A stretch of 64,000 bases of DNA from Arthrobacter endolithicus. GTDB lineage: Bacteria > Actinomycetota > Actinomycetes > Actinomycetales > Micrococcaceae. Made by a program: the position numbers and the translations under genes. Under the pieces are notes generated by a model. That model was not told the origin of the DNA, did not search any database, and saw nothing but the letters and a program-made list of their open reading frames with translations. Shown in pieces: positions 18,882 through 28,606 of the stretch (position 1 is its first letter; each line of letters opens with the position of its first letter). The stretch is taken from assembly GCF_026627425.1 (NCBI RefSeq), contig NZ_JAPNLH010000004.1, positions 62,001-126,000 of the forward strand. The letters run 5' to 3'.

Positions 18882-20386
18882 CGGCAGCCTCAGGAAGCAG
18901 TATCGACAGTGTCTTTTCCGGCGGAGCCGTGGCCGCGTTGGGACGCGTACATTTCATCGGTATCGGCGGAGCCGGGATGTCAGCTATCGCACGGATTCTG
19001 CTGGCCCGAGGCGTGGACGTGAGCGGATCAGATGCCGTGCAATCCGCCCAGCTCATCGAGCTAGGCGCGTTGGGGGCCCGCATACACGTGGGGCATGATT
19101 CTGCCGTGGCCGCAGCGGCCGATACCGTCGTGGTGTCCTCCGCGATCCGTGAGACGGACCCCGAACTGGTGGCAGCCAGGGGCGCGGGACTGCGGGTGCT
19201 GCACCGATCGTCGGCCCTTGCTGCGGCGATGACGGGCAACACCGTTGTGGCGGTCGCGGGAACACACGGTAAGACGACGACCACCGCGATGATTGCCGTT
19301 CTGCTGCGCGCGGTGGGACGGGATCCTTCCTTTGCCATCGGCGGGACCGTTCCGGCTCTCGGTGTCAATGCAGCCCATGGAAGCTCCGGCGTCTTCGTTG
19401 CGGAGGCGGATGAATCCGACGGCTCTTTCCTGAACTACCGGCCGCAGATCGCTGTGGTGACCAATGCCGAGCCGGACCATCTGGACCACTATGGCAATGC
19501 CGAAGCGGTCTACCGGGCCTTCGACGAATTTGCGGCATTGCTGCCGGCGGATGGCCTGCTGGTTGCCTGCGCGGACGATGCCGGCGCACTGGAGCTGGCG
19601 CGCAAAGCGCGGGCACGCGGAACCCGCGTGGTGCTGTACGGGCACGGCGACGCGGCGGATCTGCGGCTCGCCGATGACATGACCAGCAGCGGTGTCGGCA
19701 CCGTGACTACGTTGACGATGCCTGCCTGGACGGGATCCGAAGGTCTTCGGACCGAGGGCCCGCGGGAGGTGTCCTTGGCTCTGCAGGTCCCCGGGCTGCA
19801 TAATGCCCGCAATGCCGTGGCAGCCCTGGCCGTGGCCCTTGAACTCGGCGTTGCGCCGGAAGCAGCAGTCGCGGCACTGGGCACGTTCTCGGGTGCGTCC
19901 CGCCGGTTTGAAGCCAAGGGAGAGGCCGCCGGCGTTCGTGTTTTCGACGATTACGCACATCACCCCACGGAGGTGTCGGCGGCCTTGGCGGCAGCGCGGG
20001 CCGTCGCGGGGGAGCACCGCGTCCACGTAATGTTCCAACCGCATCTGTTCTCCCGGACCCGGGAATTTGCCGCCGGGTTCAGGCACGCACTCTCTCAGGC
20101 AGACACCGTCGCGGTGCTGGACATTTATCCGGCCCGCGAGGATCCCATTTCCGGGGTCAGCAGCGAACTGATCACCGCGGGCCTGGACCGACCCGGCGGG
20201 CATATCGTGGACCCGTCAGCGGCCGTACAGCTGCTGGCGGAAGCTGCCGCCCCTGGAGACATAATCCTCACTGTGGGCGCCGGGGACGTCACGCAATACG
20301 GCCCGGTAATAGTGCGGGCCCTAGTGGAAAAGGGTGCGCTGCGCGACGGACGACAGGATGAGCCGGGCGGGCGACATGGCGCCTAG
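18878..20386 (+). CDS. murC: UDP-MurNAc:L-alanine ligase MurC
   Basis: MurC attaches the first residue, L-alanine, to UDP-MurNAc. It shows the dinucleotide-like fold [19 protein letters not shown], the ATP loop [10 protein letters not shown] (Lys132), [51 protein letters not shown] and [11 protein letters not shown]. The length of 502 residues is usual. Its ATG overlaps the murG stop and its end overlaps the ftsQ start region, so murG, murC and ftsQ are probably translated in a coupled way. Confidence 0.96.
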   Translation: MTAASGSSIDSVFSGGAVAALGRVHFIGIGGAGMSAIARILLARGVDVSGSDAVQSAQLIELGALGARIHVGHDSAVAAAADTVVVSSAIRETDPELVAARGAGLRVLHRSSALAAAMTGNTVVAVAGTHGKTTTTAMIAVLLRAVGRDPSFAIGGTVPALGVNAAHGSSGVFVAEADESDGSFLNYRPQIAVVTNAEPDHLDHYGNAEAVYRAFDEFAALLPADGLLVACADDAGALELARKARARGTRVVLYGHGDAADLRLADDMTSSGVGTVTTLTMPAWTGSEGLRTEGPREVSLALQVPGLHNARNAVAALAVALELGVAPEAAVAALGTFSGASRRFEAKGEAAGVRVFDDYAHHPTEVSAALAAARAVAGEHRVHVMFQPHLFSRTREFAAGFRHALSQADTVAVLDIYPAREDPISGVSSELITAGLDRPGGHIVDPSAAVQLLAEAAAPGDIILTVGAGDVTQYGPVIVRALVEKGALRDGRQDEPGGRHGA

Positions 20387-21713
20387 ACGGAAACCTCCGG
20401 TCATCCGGACCGACCCCAATAAGCCGGGAACCGGTTTTCGCGACCGTAAACGGGAACGCAGCGACGGCACGGCCACAAGCAGCGCGGTCCATTCAGCAAA
20501 GGTCACCTCAGCAAGGATTGATCCCGCCGGCGGTGGTTTCGCAAATGTTGATGCCGGGCGCAGTAACCCAGGCGAGAGGCAAGGCGGCGACGAACAGATG
20601 GGCGGCGCTGCGCCTGGCATAAATGTCCCCGGCGCCAAGGTTCCCGGCACTGAGGCCCCCGGCGCCAAGGTTCCCGGCACGGAGGCCCCCGGCGCCAAGG
20701 TTCCCGGCACGGAGGCTCCCGGCACGGAGGCCCCCGGTACGGAGGTTCCTGTGACGAAGGTCTCTGTGACGTCGGCGAAGGTCTCCGTCCTCCGGCTGTC
20801 TACGGCATCGGAACCGGCAGCCTTGATCCGGCCGGGGCGTCGGGTGCAGCCGTCGGGCCCGCCACGTGCCGGCACAGACGCTGAAAATCCGGGAGCTGAG
20901 ACGCCAGGCCGCTCAGATCCAGACACAGCTGATCCGTCTGCCGCGACGACGGGTGGTGACGGCTCGTCGGCGAAGGTCTTAGTCTTTCCGGGCGTCCAGC
21001 GGAGGCGGCACAAACGCAATCTATGGATCACCGTCGCCGCCGTGGCCGCACTGATCGCGGTTGTCATGGCTGCCGTCATGTTCTCGCCGTTGCTGGCGTT
21101 GAAGACCATCACCGTGGACGGCAACAAACTGGCAACGACCCAGGCCATCCAGGCAGCACTGGCGCCGTTGTTGGACAAGCCGCTGCCGCAAATCGATCAG
21201 GCGCAGGTGCAAAAGCTGCTGACGCCGTTGCAGCAGATCCGATCGGTCTCCGTACAGGCGAGGCCGCCGTCGTCGTTGTTGGTGCAGATAGTGGAGCGCG
21301 AGCCGGTGGCCCTGCTCAAAACCGACCAGCAATACATTATGGTCGATCCCGACGGAGTGCAGCTCGGTGTTACATCCGATCCGGCCGCTGTTGCACTACC
21401 ACTGATCGACGGCGGCACGGCCGCGATCGGTAAGGAAACGTTTAAAGCCATGACTGCCGTGCTGGCTGCTTTGCCGCAGAGTGTGCTCGGTAAACTGCAG
21501 CATGCTTCAGCGGCGTCCCCGGATGCCGTTGAGCTCACCCTCAATGACGGTAAAACCATCGTCTGGGGCAACGCCAGTGAAAAGGAGTTGAAGGCCAAGG
21601 TGTTGGAGGCACTGCTCAACGCACCAGCGCCGAGCCCCTCGGCCGGTAAGCCGCTGCCGGCGCCTGTGCAGGTCTACGATGTCAGCACGCCCCGGCATCC
21701 GGTGACCCGGTAA
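20358..21713 (+). CDS. ftsQ: Division protein FtsQ (POTRA), with repeat insert
   Basis: FtsQ is a bitopic division protein. The long cytoplasmic N-terminus (about 220 residues) is basic, then Pro/Gly/Thr-rich, and includes the (GAKVPGTEAP) repeats from residue 92. One membrane segment (WITVAAVAALIAVVMAAVMF) is followed directly by the POTRA domain (LLALKTITVDGNKLATTQAI) and the FtsQ beta domain (SVSVQARPPSSLLVQIVEREPVAL). At 451 residues it is clearly longer than many FtsQ proteins, all because of the N-terminal region. ATG 20358 is used here; GTG 20334 or ATG 20376 (MAPRRK) are alternatives. Confidence 0.9.
   Translation: MSRAGDMAPRRKPPVIRTDPNKPGTGFRDRKRERSDGTATSSAVHSAKVTSARIDPAGGGFANVDAGRSNPGERQGGDEQMGGAAPGINVPGAKVPGTEAPGAKVPGTEAPGAKVPGTEAPGTEAPGTEVPVTKVSVTSAKVSVLRLSTASEPAALIRPGRRVQPSGPPRAGTDAENPGAETPGRSDPDTADPSAATTGGDGSSAKVLVFPGVQRRRHKRNLWITVAAVAALIAVVMAAVMFSPLLALKTITVDGNKLATTQAIQAALAPLLDKPLPQIDQAQVQKLLTPLQQIRSVSVQARPPSSLLVQIVEREPVALLKTDQQYIMVDPDGVQLGVTSDPAAVALPLIDGGTAAIGKETFKAMTAVLAALPQSVLGKLQHASAASPDAVELTLNDGKTIVWGNASEKELKAKVLEALLNAPAPSPSAGKPLPAPVQVYDVSTPRHPVTR
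20631..20750 (+). repeat. 30/15-bp tandem repeat inside ftsQ
   Basis: Three 30-bp units encoding GAKVPGTEAP run from 20631 to 20720, followed by two 15-bp units encoding GTEAP and GTEVP. The 30-bp unit is itself two related 15-bp halves. Copies differ by only a few bases. Confidence 0.95.
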
Positions 21714-22010
21714 GCAGTCATCTCAGCCGCAGCGGAATCAGATAATTTGCACCGATTTATCCGACACGCCCCGGCGGTAATTGCATGCTGGAGCTATGCC
21801 CCATAGCGTCACAACAAGAGTTACTTGACATAACTATAACCTTCAAGTTGAGGGTTAGGCTCCAGAGCTTCAATCAGTAGTAGAGAGTTTAGGGCTCACG
21901 TACAGCGTTTAAGTACAGAGTCTGAGTACAAAGTTTTCGTTACCGGCTTTGCCTTCCGCCCCGCGGGGTACAAAGATTTTCAGACAGCACACGAACAAGG
22001 GACACGTAAC
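21714..22010 (+). promoter_or_regulatory. ftsZ upstream region with promoter and palindrome
   Basis: This 297-base gap separates ftsQ from ftsZ, so ftsZ can be transcribed independently. TTGACA at 21825-21830 is a perfect -35 consensus, but no good -10 lies 17 bases on. TATAAC at 21835-21840 is another -10-like hexamer. At 21837-21857 a near-perfect inverted repeat (arms TAACCTTCAA and TTGAGGGTTA around one central G, one mismatched pair) overlaps the promoter region. The remaining leader of about 150 bases shows no other obvious structure. Confidence 0.55.
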
Positions 22011-23201
22011 GTGGCAGCACCCCAGAATTACCTGGCCGTCATCAAGGTCGTCGGCATCGGCGGCGGTGGCGTCAACGCAATCAACCGGATGATCGATGTC
22101 GGTCTTCGCGGTGTGGAGTTTATCGCCGTCAACACCGACGCGCAGGCTCTGTTGATGTCCGATGCCGACGTCAAACTCGACATAGGCCGTGAACTCACCC
22201 GCGGGCTCGGCGCAGGTGCAAATCCAGAGGTGGGGCGCCAGGCTGCCGAGGATCATGCCGACGAGCTCGAAGAAGTGATGCGCGGAGCCGACATGGTCTT
22301 CGTTACTGCAGGCGAAGGTGGCGGCACCGGTACCGGCGGCGCACCCGTCGTTGCCCGCATCGCCCGCTCACTCGGCGCGTTGACCATCGGCGTCGTCACC
22401 CGTCCCTTCACGTTCGAGGGACGCCGCCGGGCCACCAGCGCCGAAAACGGCATTGACTCCTTGCGCGACGAGGTCGACACGCTCATCGTCATTCCGAACG
22501 ACCGACTGCTCTCCATCAGCGACCGGAACGTTTCGGTCCTTGATGCCTTCCGTTCCGCGGACCAGGTTCTGCTGTCCGGTGTCCAGGGCATCACCGACTT
22601 GATCACGACACCGGGCTTGATCAACCTCGACTTCGCGGATGTAAAGTCCGTGATGCAGGGTGCGGGGTCGGCTCTGATGGGTATTGGCTCGGCCCGCGGT
22701 GAGGACCGTGCCGTCAAGGCCGCGGAGCTCGCGATCGCCTCGCCATTGCTGGAAGCTTCGATCGACGGCGCCCACGGCGTGCTGCTGTCCATCCAGGGCG
22801 GTTCCGATCTCGGGCTGTTCGAGATCAACGAGGCCGCCCGCCTGGTCCAGGAAGTGGCGCACCCCGAGGCAAACATCATTTTTGGTGCCGTCATTGACGA
22901 TGCCCTGGGAGATGAGGCCCGCGTGACGGTCATCGCCGCAGGGTTTGACAACGTGGATGTTACCTCCGCCAAGGCGGAGCCGGCGCTGCCGGCACAGGTG
23001 GCCGCTCCCGCGGTTCCGACTGCCGCTCCGGTTGGCGTGCCCGTGTCGGTTCCCTCCGCCGGGACTCACCACTGGGGCCAGCAGCCCAGCCATCACGTCC
23101 CCGCGGACGCCGGCTTTGACGTAGATCTGCCAGCCGTCGTCGAGCCGGATCTTTCCGGTCGTCGGATGGATGACCTGGATGTGCCGGACTTCCTGAAGTA
23201 G
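22011..23201 (+). CDS. ftsZ: Cell division GTPase FtsZ
   Basis: FtsZ is the tubulin-like GTPase that forms the division ring. The 396-residue protein has the N-terminal [18 protein letters not shown], the GTP signature GGGTGTG at 103-109, NDRLL and the synergy-loop region [12 protein letters not shown]. After a Pro/Ala/Val-rich linker it ends in the conserved C-terminal peptide [10 protein letters not shown] that binds partners such as SepF. The GTG start follows an A/C-rich leader with GGGACACGTAAC. It has its own upstream region with a palindrome. Confidence 0.98.
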   Translation: MAAPQNYLAVIKVVGIGGGGVNAINRMIDVGLRGVEFIAVNTDAQALLMSDADVKLDIGRELTRGLGAGANPEVGRQAAEDHADELEEVMRGADMVFVTAGEGGGTGTGGAPVVARIARSLGALTIGVVTRPFTFEGRRRATSAENGIDSLRDEVDTLIVIPNDRLLSISDRNVSVLDAFRSADQVLLSGVQGITDLITTPGLINLDFADVKSVMQGAGSALMGIGSARGEDRAVKAAELAIASPLLEASIDGAHGVLLSIQGGSDLGLFEINEAARLVQEVAHPEANIIFGAVIDDALGDEARVTVIAAGFDNVDVTSAKAEPALPAQVAAPAVPTAAPVGVPVSVPSAGTHHWGQQPSHHVPADAGFDVDLPAVVEPDLSGRRMDDLDVPDFLK

Positions 23202-23222
23202 CGGACAGGAGGCCAGGTCGCC

Positions 23223-24029
23223 GTGTTTTGGTGGAACCGTGAAGTCAGCCCGGGGATCCGGGTGGGGTTCACGGACACGGGAGCCGGTAACCTGGCCTTT
23301 CACGTAGGTGGAGGCGATCCGCTCCATAAGGAGGCTGTCAGCCGGAACCGCGCGAGGCTGCAGCGGGAACTAGGGTGCGGAGCCGGACCTGTGCGGTTTA
23401 TGAACCAGGTGCATGGTTCCACCGTATTCCAGGTGCGCGGCGTGGACGCGAGCGGCAGTCAACTCGGCTACGCCGGCGCGAGCGGCAGTCATCACAGGGT
23501 CGACGGGTTAAGCCCCGCGCAGGGTGCCGGTCAGGCAGCAGTGCCGACGGCGGACGCCATGGTTTCCGTCGACGCCGCCCTGGCTGTGCTGGTGGCCGAT
23601 TGTGTTCCTGTGGTGCTGTTGGGCGAACGTGCCTGTGGTGGTCCCGTGCTCGCCGTTGCCCACGCGGGCAGGGCTGGCGTTGCGGCGAAGGTGGTCCTGA
23701 AGACCGTGGCTGCCATGCGTGATCGCGGCGCTGTGCGGATCCGTGCCTGGCTGGGCCCTTCGGTCTGCGGAAATTGTTATGAGGTTCCAGCCCAGCTTCG
23801 GGACGAGGTGGCAGCGGTTGAGCCGTCAGCTTTTGCCGCCACGAGCCGGCGGACGCCGGCCCTGGATCTCCCCGCCGGCGTCATGGCCCAGCTCGCCGCC
23901 GAGGGCGTACTGGCCGAACGGGTGCCCGGCTGCACTATGGAGGAACCGGATCTGTTTTCACACCGCAGGGATACCGCACGGAAGCGTCCGCAGGGCCGAT
24001 TCGCAGGAGTAATCTATGTCAGTGGATGA
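23223..24029 (+). CDS. pgeF: Peptidoglycan editing factor PgeF (YfiH family)
   Basis: This is the multicopper-oxidase-like YfiH/PgeF family, habitually placed right after ftsZ in actinobacteria; its members cut mis-incorporated residues from peptidoglycan precursors or oxidise phenols. I see GVRFTD-type GIRVGFTDTGAGN, FMNQVHGST, VADCVPVVLL, AVAHAGRAGVAAKVV and GPSVCGNCYEV, which carry the conserved His/Cys metal ligands. A non-conserved stretch at residues 77-100 has a duplicated ASGS element (14 bases repeated). The GTG start follows AGGAGG. Its end overlaps yggS by 14 bases. Confidence 0.9.
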   Translation: MFWWNREVSPGIRVGFTDTGAGNLAFHVGGGDPLHKEAVSRNRARLQRELGCGAGPVRFMNQVHGSTVFQVRGVDASGSQLGYAGASGSHHRVDGLSPAQGAGQAAVPTADAMVSVDAALAVLVADCVPVVLLGERACGGPVLAVAHAGRAGVAAKVVLKTVAAMRDRGAVRIRAWLGPSVCGNCYEVPAQLRDEVAAVEPSAFAATSRRTPALDLPAGVMAQLAAEGVLAERVPGCTMEEPDLFSHRRDTARKRPQGRFAGVIYVSG

Positions 24030-24813
24030 GCAACCACGTCAAGAGCAGCCGGTCGATCAACGCAGGAGCTCAGAGCTGGGAAGGAATCTGGAGCAGGTGC
24101 GGTTTCGGATCGCCAGCGCTGCCGATAAGCGCCCGGCTGGGATGGCCGATCCGGAGCTGATCGTGGTGACGAAGTTCCACAGCGCCGCGGATGTTCTCTT
24201 GCTCGCGGGACTTGGCGTTCGGGACGTAGGGGAGAACAAGGATCAGGAAGCGGCGGCTAAGTCGGCCGAGGTTTCGCAGCGAAACACGGGAGCCATCATG
24301 CGCTGGCATTTTATTGGCCAGCTGCAGTCCAATAAGGCGAAATCGGTGGCTGCCTATGCGTACTCCGTCCACTCCGTAGACCGACCGGGGCTAGTAAAGG
24401 CACTGAGCACGGCTGTCACCGCGGAACAGCAGCGCACCGGCCGGGCTGATTTGCTGTGTTTCGTACAGGTGAACCTGGATCCGGCATTGGCAGCAGTGCC
24501 AGGAACGGCAGTGCCCGGAACGGCGTCCCGGGGTGGGGTGCCGGCAGAGGGCGTGCTGGCTCTGGCAGAACTCATTGAACTGGCTCCCGGCCTTCGGCTG
24601 GCAGGTGTGATGGCTGTGGCACCGCACGACGGTGACGCCGGCGAAGCCTTTGCACGACTGGCCAAGGTATCTGCCGTCGTCGTCCAGCGCTTTCCGCAGG
24701 CAACGGCCATTTCAGCCGGCATGAGCCAGGATCTGGAACGTGCCATCGCCGCAGGAGCGACACACCTGCGTGTCGGATCCGATATCCTCGGCCCGCGGCA
24801 GGCCTTGAGGTAG
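24016..24813 (+). CDS. YggS-family PLP homeostasis protein
   Basis: This is a pyridoxal-phosphate-binding TIM-barrel protein of the YggS/PLPBP family, which buffers PLP and affects amino acid balance. The PLP lysine is Lys53 in VVTKFH; GVRDVGENKDQEA, WHFIGQLQSNKAK, VHSVDR and the C-terminal SAGMSQDLERAIAAGATHLRVGSDILG are all family motifs. Residues 160-169 are a duplicated AVPGT pair (15-bp units at 24493-24522) not needed by the fold. It overlaps pgeF by 14 bases and precedes sepF. Confidence 0.94.
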   Translation: MSVDEQPRQEQPVDQRRSSELGRNLEQVRFRIASAADKRPAGMADPELIVVTKFHSAADVLLLAGLGVRDVGENKDQEAAAKSAEVSQRNTGAIMRWHFIGQLQSNKAKSVAAYAYSVHSVDRPGLVKALSTAVTAEQQRTGRADLLCFVQVNLDPALAAVPGTAVPGTASRGGVPAEGVLALAELIELAPGLRLAGVMAVAPHDGDAGEAFARLAKVSAVVVQRFPQATAISAGMSQDLERAIAAGATHLRVGSDILGPRQALR

Positions 24814-24874
24814 CGTCGAAGCCGTTGGGAACAAACCCTATGACCTGCAGCTAATTTATCTATGAGGAGCTACC

Positions 24875-25432
24875 ATGGCTGGCGCTCTGCGCAAGACAAT
24901 GATCTATCTTGGGCTCGCCGATGGTGAGGAGCACTACGAGGCTGAGCTCCCTCAGTCTGGACACAAGAATGAGGACTATTCAGTGGACTACGACAGGGAT
25001 GTACAAAATCGGGATGGCGCCAGCCGGGAAGTACACGGCCGCGTTGATACCGCGCCCGAGCCCGCTGCTGCAAAGGCAACCGTCGACGAATACCGTGCTC
25101 CGGTGACGCCGATCAAGCGAGCAGCCTCGAGTCGCGAAAGTACGTCCGGCCTGCGCCAGATCACAACGGTGCACCCTCGTTCCTACAACGACGCCAAGGT
25201 GATCGGGGAAAGCTTTCGCGAGGGCATCCCCGTCATCATGAACGTCACGGATATGGGTGAAGCCGATGCCAAGCGCTTGGTCGACTTTTCCGCAGGCCTC
25301 GTCTTTGGCCTGCATGGCAGCATTGAGCGCGTGACCAACAAGGTCTTCCTGCTTTCGCCCTCGTACATTGAGGTTCTCGGAGACGACAAGAAGGCCTCGG
25401 ACACACAAGCCAGTTTCTTTAACCAGAGCTAA
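24875..25432 (+). CDS. sepF: Cell division protein SepF
   Basis: SepF is the membrane-binding FtsZ anchor that replaces FtsA in actinobacteria. The N-terminal amphipathic helix [16 protein letters not shown] is present, then a variable acidic linker, then the conserved domain [31 protein letters not shown] and [29 protein letters not shown]. The length of 185 residues is normal. A strong GAGGAG precedes the ATG. It interacts with the C-terminal peptide of FtsZ encoded 1.7 kb upstream. A good terminator follows. Confidence 0.96.
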   Translation: MAGALRKTMIYLGLADGEEHYEAELPQSGHKNEDYSVDYDRDVQNRDGASREVHGRVDTAPEPAAAKATVDEYRAPVTPIKRAASSRESTSGLRQITTVHPRSYNDAKVIGESFREGIPVIMNVTDMGEADAKRLVDFSAGLVFGLHGSIERVTNKVFLLSPSYIEVLGDDKKASDTQASFFNQS

Positions 25433-25439
25433 GCGAGAC

Positions 25440-25467
25440 AAGGTCCGGCCGCGTGGCCGGGCCTTTT
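25440..25467 (+). terminator. Intrinsic terminator after sepF
   Basis: An 11-bp stem (AAGGTCCGGCC with GGCCGGGCCTT, one G-T wobble) closes a GCGT loop and runs into TTTT. It lies just after the sepF stop and before yggT. Confidence 0.85.
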
Positions 25468-25535
25468 CACGTCCGGGGAAGGTATTGTTGATTTCTCCAC
25501 CTGCCGACTTCGGATAAGGATCGTGTCTGACCGCC

Positions 25536-25826
25536 GTGTCAATTGTTTTCGCGTTGCTTTACCTGCTGCTGTTCCTGTTCTTTCTGGCGCTCATGGTGCG
25601 CCTTGTTTTCGATTGGGTACAGGTGTTCGCCCGCGGCTGGCGTCCGAAGTCCATGGCGCTTGTGGCCGCGTCGGGAGTGTATTCGGTGACGGATCCACCG
25701 CTGAAACTGCTCCGGCGCTGGATCCCGCCGCTGCAACTCGGCGGCATGTCACTTGACCTCGGATTCATGCTCCTGCTGATCCTCGTCGGCATAGCCATGT
25801 CGCTCACTCAGGGCTTCGCCATGTAG
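25536..25826 (+). CDS. YggT-family membrane protein
   Basis: This 96-residue protein has two strongly hydrophobic segments, FALLYLLLFLFFLALMVRLVF at the N-terminus and LGFMLLLILVGIAMSL at the C-terminus, with a conserved middle (SGVYSVTDPPLKLLRRWIPPLQLGG). That is the YggT/CcmS-type family found between sepF and divIVA in actinobacteria. The exact role is unknown; linkage suggests envelope growth or division. The GTG start at 25536 is the family start; a GTG 13 bases earlier is in another frame. Confidence 0.88.
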   Translation: MSIVFALLYLLLFLFFLALMVRLVFDWVQVFARGWRPKSMALVAASGVYSVTDPPLKLLRRWIPPLQLGGMSLDLGFMLLLILVGIAMSLTQGFAM

Positions 25827-26009
25827 CACGGGAGTAACCAAATTGTCTTTTCCAGCGAGGTACTGCTCGTGACGTTAGTCAGTGCACGAGAAAAGCTATA
25901 CTGTAAATTCGATAGACCCTGAACTATGGATCGTGAGGTCCATATTAGGTACCGCAGTTGAGAGCGCTCCCGGGCGGTCTGGACTAACTTAGATCAACGA
26001 GGTGACTAG
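25827..26009 (+). promoter_or_regulatory. divIVA promoter region
   Basis: TATACT at 25897-25902 is a good -10 hexamer. The -35 side (TTAGTC at 25875-25880) is weak. The resulting leader is about 100 bases, ending with GAGGTG before the divIVA ATG. divIVA therefore probably has its own promoter. Confidence 0.45.
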
Positions 26010-26795
26010 ATGGCGCTCACGCCAGAAGATGTTGTCAACAAGCGGTTTCAGCCAACTAAATTCCGTGAAGGCTATGACCAGGACGAAGTCGACGACTTTC
26101 TTGACGAGATCGTTGTTGAACTCCGCCGATTGACCCAGGAAAACGAGGAGCTCCGCAAGAAACTCGCCGCGCAGCCTGCGGGTTCCGCATCCGCCGCCTC
26201 TGTGCCGGCACCGATTGTGGAAAAGATTCCGGCCGGAGACAGCAAGAGCGATGACGTCAAGGCCGAGACGAAGGCCGCTAAGTCCGTCGGCAAGGGCAGT
26301 GACATCAAGGGCACTGACATCAAAGGCAGCGCCTCGCCCAAGAGTGACGCCGCATCCACAAGCCCGGTTCCGCCAGTGGATACCAAGGCTGCTTCTGCCG
26401 AAGCGACCCCAGCACCCGCTGCTGCCGCACCTGCCGCCACCGCGCCGACCGCCAACGCCGCCGGCATCGATTCCGCTGCCGGGGTGCTGGCAATGGCCCA
26501 GCGTCTGCACGACGAATACGTCAACGCCGGCGTTGAGCAGCGCGATAAGATCATAGCCGAGGCTCAGGTGGAAGCCAGCTCGCTGGTCAACGACGCGCAG
26601 GAGAAAAGCCGGAAAACTCTTGGGGCGCTGGAACAGCAGCGCTCCGTGCTGGAGCGCAAGGTCGAGCAGCTTCGCGGCTTCGAACGCGATTACCGAGCCC
26701 GACTGAAGGCCTACATCGAAGGCCAGCTGCGCGATCTGGACGCCCGCGGCTCGGTCGCATCAGCGGACGTCTCGGACAGCAACGCCGATTCCTGA
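26010..26795 (+). CDS. divIVA: Polar growth protein DivIVA (Wag31)
   Basis: DivIVA/Wag31 is the coiled-coil protein that marks curved membrane at poles and directs polar wall growth. The N-terminal membrane-binding domain is clear (MALTPEDVVNKRFQPTKFREGYDQDEVDDFLDEI), followed by a first coiled coil (VVELRRLTQENEELRKKL), a long Ala/Lys/Ser-rich linker with (GSDIK)(GTDIK) repeats at 26295-26330, and a second coiled coil (AQRLHDEYV to LKAYIEGQL). The length of 261 residues is in range. A strong terminator follows. Confidence 0.96.
   Translation: MALTPEDVVNKRFQPTKFREGYDQDEVDDFLDEIVVELRRLTQENEELRKKLAAQPAGSASAASVPAPIVEKIPAGDSKSDDVKAETKAAKSVGKGSDIKGTDIKGSASPKSDAASTSPVPPVDTKAASAEATPAPAAAAPAATAPTANAAGIDSAAGVLAMAQRLHDEYVNAGVEQRDKIIAEAQVEASSLVNDAQEKSRKTLGALEQQRSVLERKVEQLRGFERDYRARLKAYIEGQLRDLDARGSVASADVSDSNADS
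26295..26330 (+). repeat. 15-bp tandem repeat inside divIVA linker
   Basis: GGCAGTGACATCAAG and GGCACTGACATCAAA are adjacent 15-bp copies followed by a third partial GGCAGC, encoding GSDIK GTDIK GS in the linker. Confidence 0.85.
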
Positions 26796-26807
26796 ACTGC
26801 ATAACGC

Positions 26808-26845
26808 AAAACCGGCGGCCGGGGATATCCCCGGTTGCCGGTTTT
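26808..26845 (+). terminator. Intrinsic terminator after divIVA
   Basis: AAAACCGG at 26808-26815 pairs with CCGGTTTT at 26838-26845, with an inner CCGGGGATATCCCCGG palindrome. The run of A on one side and T on the other makes it usable on both strands. It closes the division cluster. Confidence 0.85.
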
Positions 26846-26909
26846 CGGCCTTAACACGCCGGCTTCCGGCATTGAGATGGTCCCCTTCCAGCGACACGAT
26901 GAAAGCATT

Positions 26910-27608
26910 ATGAACGACGATCCAGCCCGCGGCGCTGCCGCATCCCAACCATCCCCGCGCCAGCAGGCTCCCGCAGCAGCCCCGCTCCCGTCGGCTCCCG
27001 CCCCGTCGGCACCGGCTCCGGTGGCCGCGGAGCCAAGTGCGGATGCGAGTGCCGCGGCGGGTCGTCTCGGACGCCGCCGTGGCCCCCTGACGCTGACGCT
27101 GGCCGGATTTGCGGTGCTGGCGTATGTGTTGGATCAGCTGACCAAATGGTGGGTCTCCAGCACCATGACGGATGGGCAGATCACCCAAGTGTTCCCTCCG
27201 GTGCTGAGCTGGCATTACATCCGTAATTCCGGAGCTGCGTTCTCCATCGGGGAAAACGTCACTTGGCTGTTCACCATCGTGATGGCGGCGGTGGCCATCG
27301 GCATCGTGGTGCAGGCCCGCAAGCTGGGCTCCGTCTGGTGGTCCGTGGCCATGGGCATGCTGCTCGGCGGCGCGCTGGGGAATCTCACCGACCGTCTGTT
27401 CCGTGAGCCCTCCTTTGGCATGGGACACGTGGTCGATTTCATCGCGCTGCCCAATTTTGCCATCTTCAACGTCGCTGATTCCGCTGTTGTTGGTTCGGTG
27501 ATCCTGATCTGCATTCTGACGCTCAAGGGGATCCCCTTCGGTGGCAAGGTTCCACCGGCTGACGCCGCAACGGTGGATTCCGCGGCTGCCGAGCGCCCCG
27601 ATGTCTGA
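26910..27608 (+). CDS. lspA: Lipoprotein signal peptidase II
   Basis: LspA is the membrane aspartyl protease that cleaves lipoprotein signal peptides before the lipidated Cys. Four hydrophobic segments are visible, with the motifs [31 protein letters not shown] (Asp161) and [12 protein letters not shown] (Asp190); the two Asp residues are the catalytic pair. An Ala/Pro-rich extension of about 60 residues with [11 protein letters not shown] precedes the core. ATG 26910 is the chosen start; in-frame starts further up lie within the divIVA terminator. It overlaps the next gene by eight bases. Confidence 0.94.
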   Translation: MNDDPARGAAASQPSPRQQAPAAAPLPSAPAPSAPAPVAAEPSADASAAAGRLGRRRGPLTLTLAGFAVLAYVLDQLTKWWVSSTMTDGQITQVFPPVLSWHYIRNSGAAFSIGENVTWLFTIVMAAVAIGIVVQARKLGSVWWSVAMGMLLGGALGNLTDRLFREPSFGMGHVVDFIALPNFAIFNVADSAVVGSVILICILTLKGIPFGGKVPPADAATVDSAAAERPDV

Positions 27609-28527
27609 GCAGGTGCACGTCCCGGTGGATCTGGCCGGGGAACGAGTCGACTCCGCACTGGCCCACCTGCTGGGGATGTCCCGGTCGTCAGCGGCGCTGC
27701 TTTGTTCCGAGGGTAACGTCCGGCTCGACGGAGCCGCCTTGGCCAAGGCGGACAAACTCCGTGCGGGTTCGCTGCTGGAGGTGACTATCCCTGTACGCAG
27801 GGACCCGCTGGCCGTCGTCGTCGAGCCCGTGGAGGACCTGAAGATCCTGCTCGACGACGAATCCTTCGTTGTCATCGATAAGCCCGTCGGCGTTGCTGCG
27901 CACCCTTCGCCGGGCTGGGTGGGGCCGACGGTCGTCGGGGCGCTGGCTGCAGCAGGCTACCGTATCTCCACCTCGGGTGCGCAGGAGCGGGCCGGCATTG
28001 TGCACCGGCTCGACGTCGGCACGTCCGGGGCGATGGTGGTGGCCAAGACCGAGGCTGCCTACACGGTGCTTAAACGGGCGTTCAAGGAGCGGACGGTGGA
28101 GAAGGTCTATCACGCCGTCGTGCAGGGCCTGCCCGACCCGCTTCGGGGGACCATCGACGCACCCATCGGTCGGCACCCAGGCCATGACTGGCGTTTCGCG
28201 GTGATCGACGACGGCCGTCCCTCGATCACGCACTATGAAGTGCTGGAGGCCTTTGGCCGGGCTGCCTTGGTGGAGGTTCATCTGGAAACCGGGCGGACGC
28301 ACCAAATCAGGGTGCATTTTTCCGCTTTGCGCCATCCGTGTGCCGGGGATCTGACGTATGGAGCGGACCCGAAATTTGCAGCCGAGCTGGGGCTGACGCG
28401 GCAATGGCTGCACGCCCGCCAGCTGGGCTTCAGCCATCCCCGGACCGGTGATTGGGTTGAGGTTGTCAGCGAGTACCCCGAGGATCTTTCCTATGCGCTG
28501 AATGCGCTGCAGTCTGGCCTGCACTAG
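27601..28527 (+). CDS. RluD-family 23S rRNA pseudouridine synthase
   Basis: The product converts uridine to pseudouridine in RNA, most likely 23S rRNA. An N-terminal S4 RNA-binding domain ([31 protein letters not shown]) is followed by the RsuA/RluA catalytic domain with [16 protein letters not shown], in which Asp138 is the catalytic residue, then [17 protein letters not shown] and [10 protein letters not shown]. At 308 residues it fits RluD. ATG 27601 overlaps the lspA stop region, so translation is probably coupled. The lspA-rluD pairing is widespread. The exact target uridines cannot be read from sequence. Confidence 0.94.
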   Translation: MSEQVHVPVDLAGERVDSALAHLLGMSRSSAALLCSEGNVRLDGAALAKADKLRAGSLLEVTIPVRRDPLAVVVEPVEDLKILLDDESFVVIDKPVGVAAHPSPGWVGPTVVGALAAAGYRISTSGAQERAGIVHRLDVGTSGAMVVAKTEAAYTVLKRAFKERTVEKVYHAVVQGLPDPLRGTIDAPIGRHPGHDWRFAVIDDGRPSITHYEVLEAFGRAALVEVHLETGRTHQIRVHFSALRHPCAGDLTYGADPKFAAELGLTRQWLHARQLGFSHPRTGDWVEVVSEYPEDLSYALNALQSGLH

Positions 28528-28594
28528 GCCGTTCTTTTCCTCCCTGACGCGTTACGGCACGCCCCATGGTCGGGGAATCACGGCCAGCACGGCC

Positions 28595-28606
28595 TAGAAT
28601 GTACGG
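28595..28606 (+). promoter_or_regulatory. Leaderless-type promoter of dnaE
   Basis: TAGAAT at 28595-28600 is followed by six bases and then the GTG start, so transcription should begin at the start codon. No Shine-Dalgarno sequence is visible. Confidence 0.65.

Noticed and set aside
25523-25756. GTG-started frame overlapping the start of yggT
   Set aside because: It is out of frame with the clear YggT membrane protein and lacks hydrophobic or domain features.
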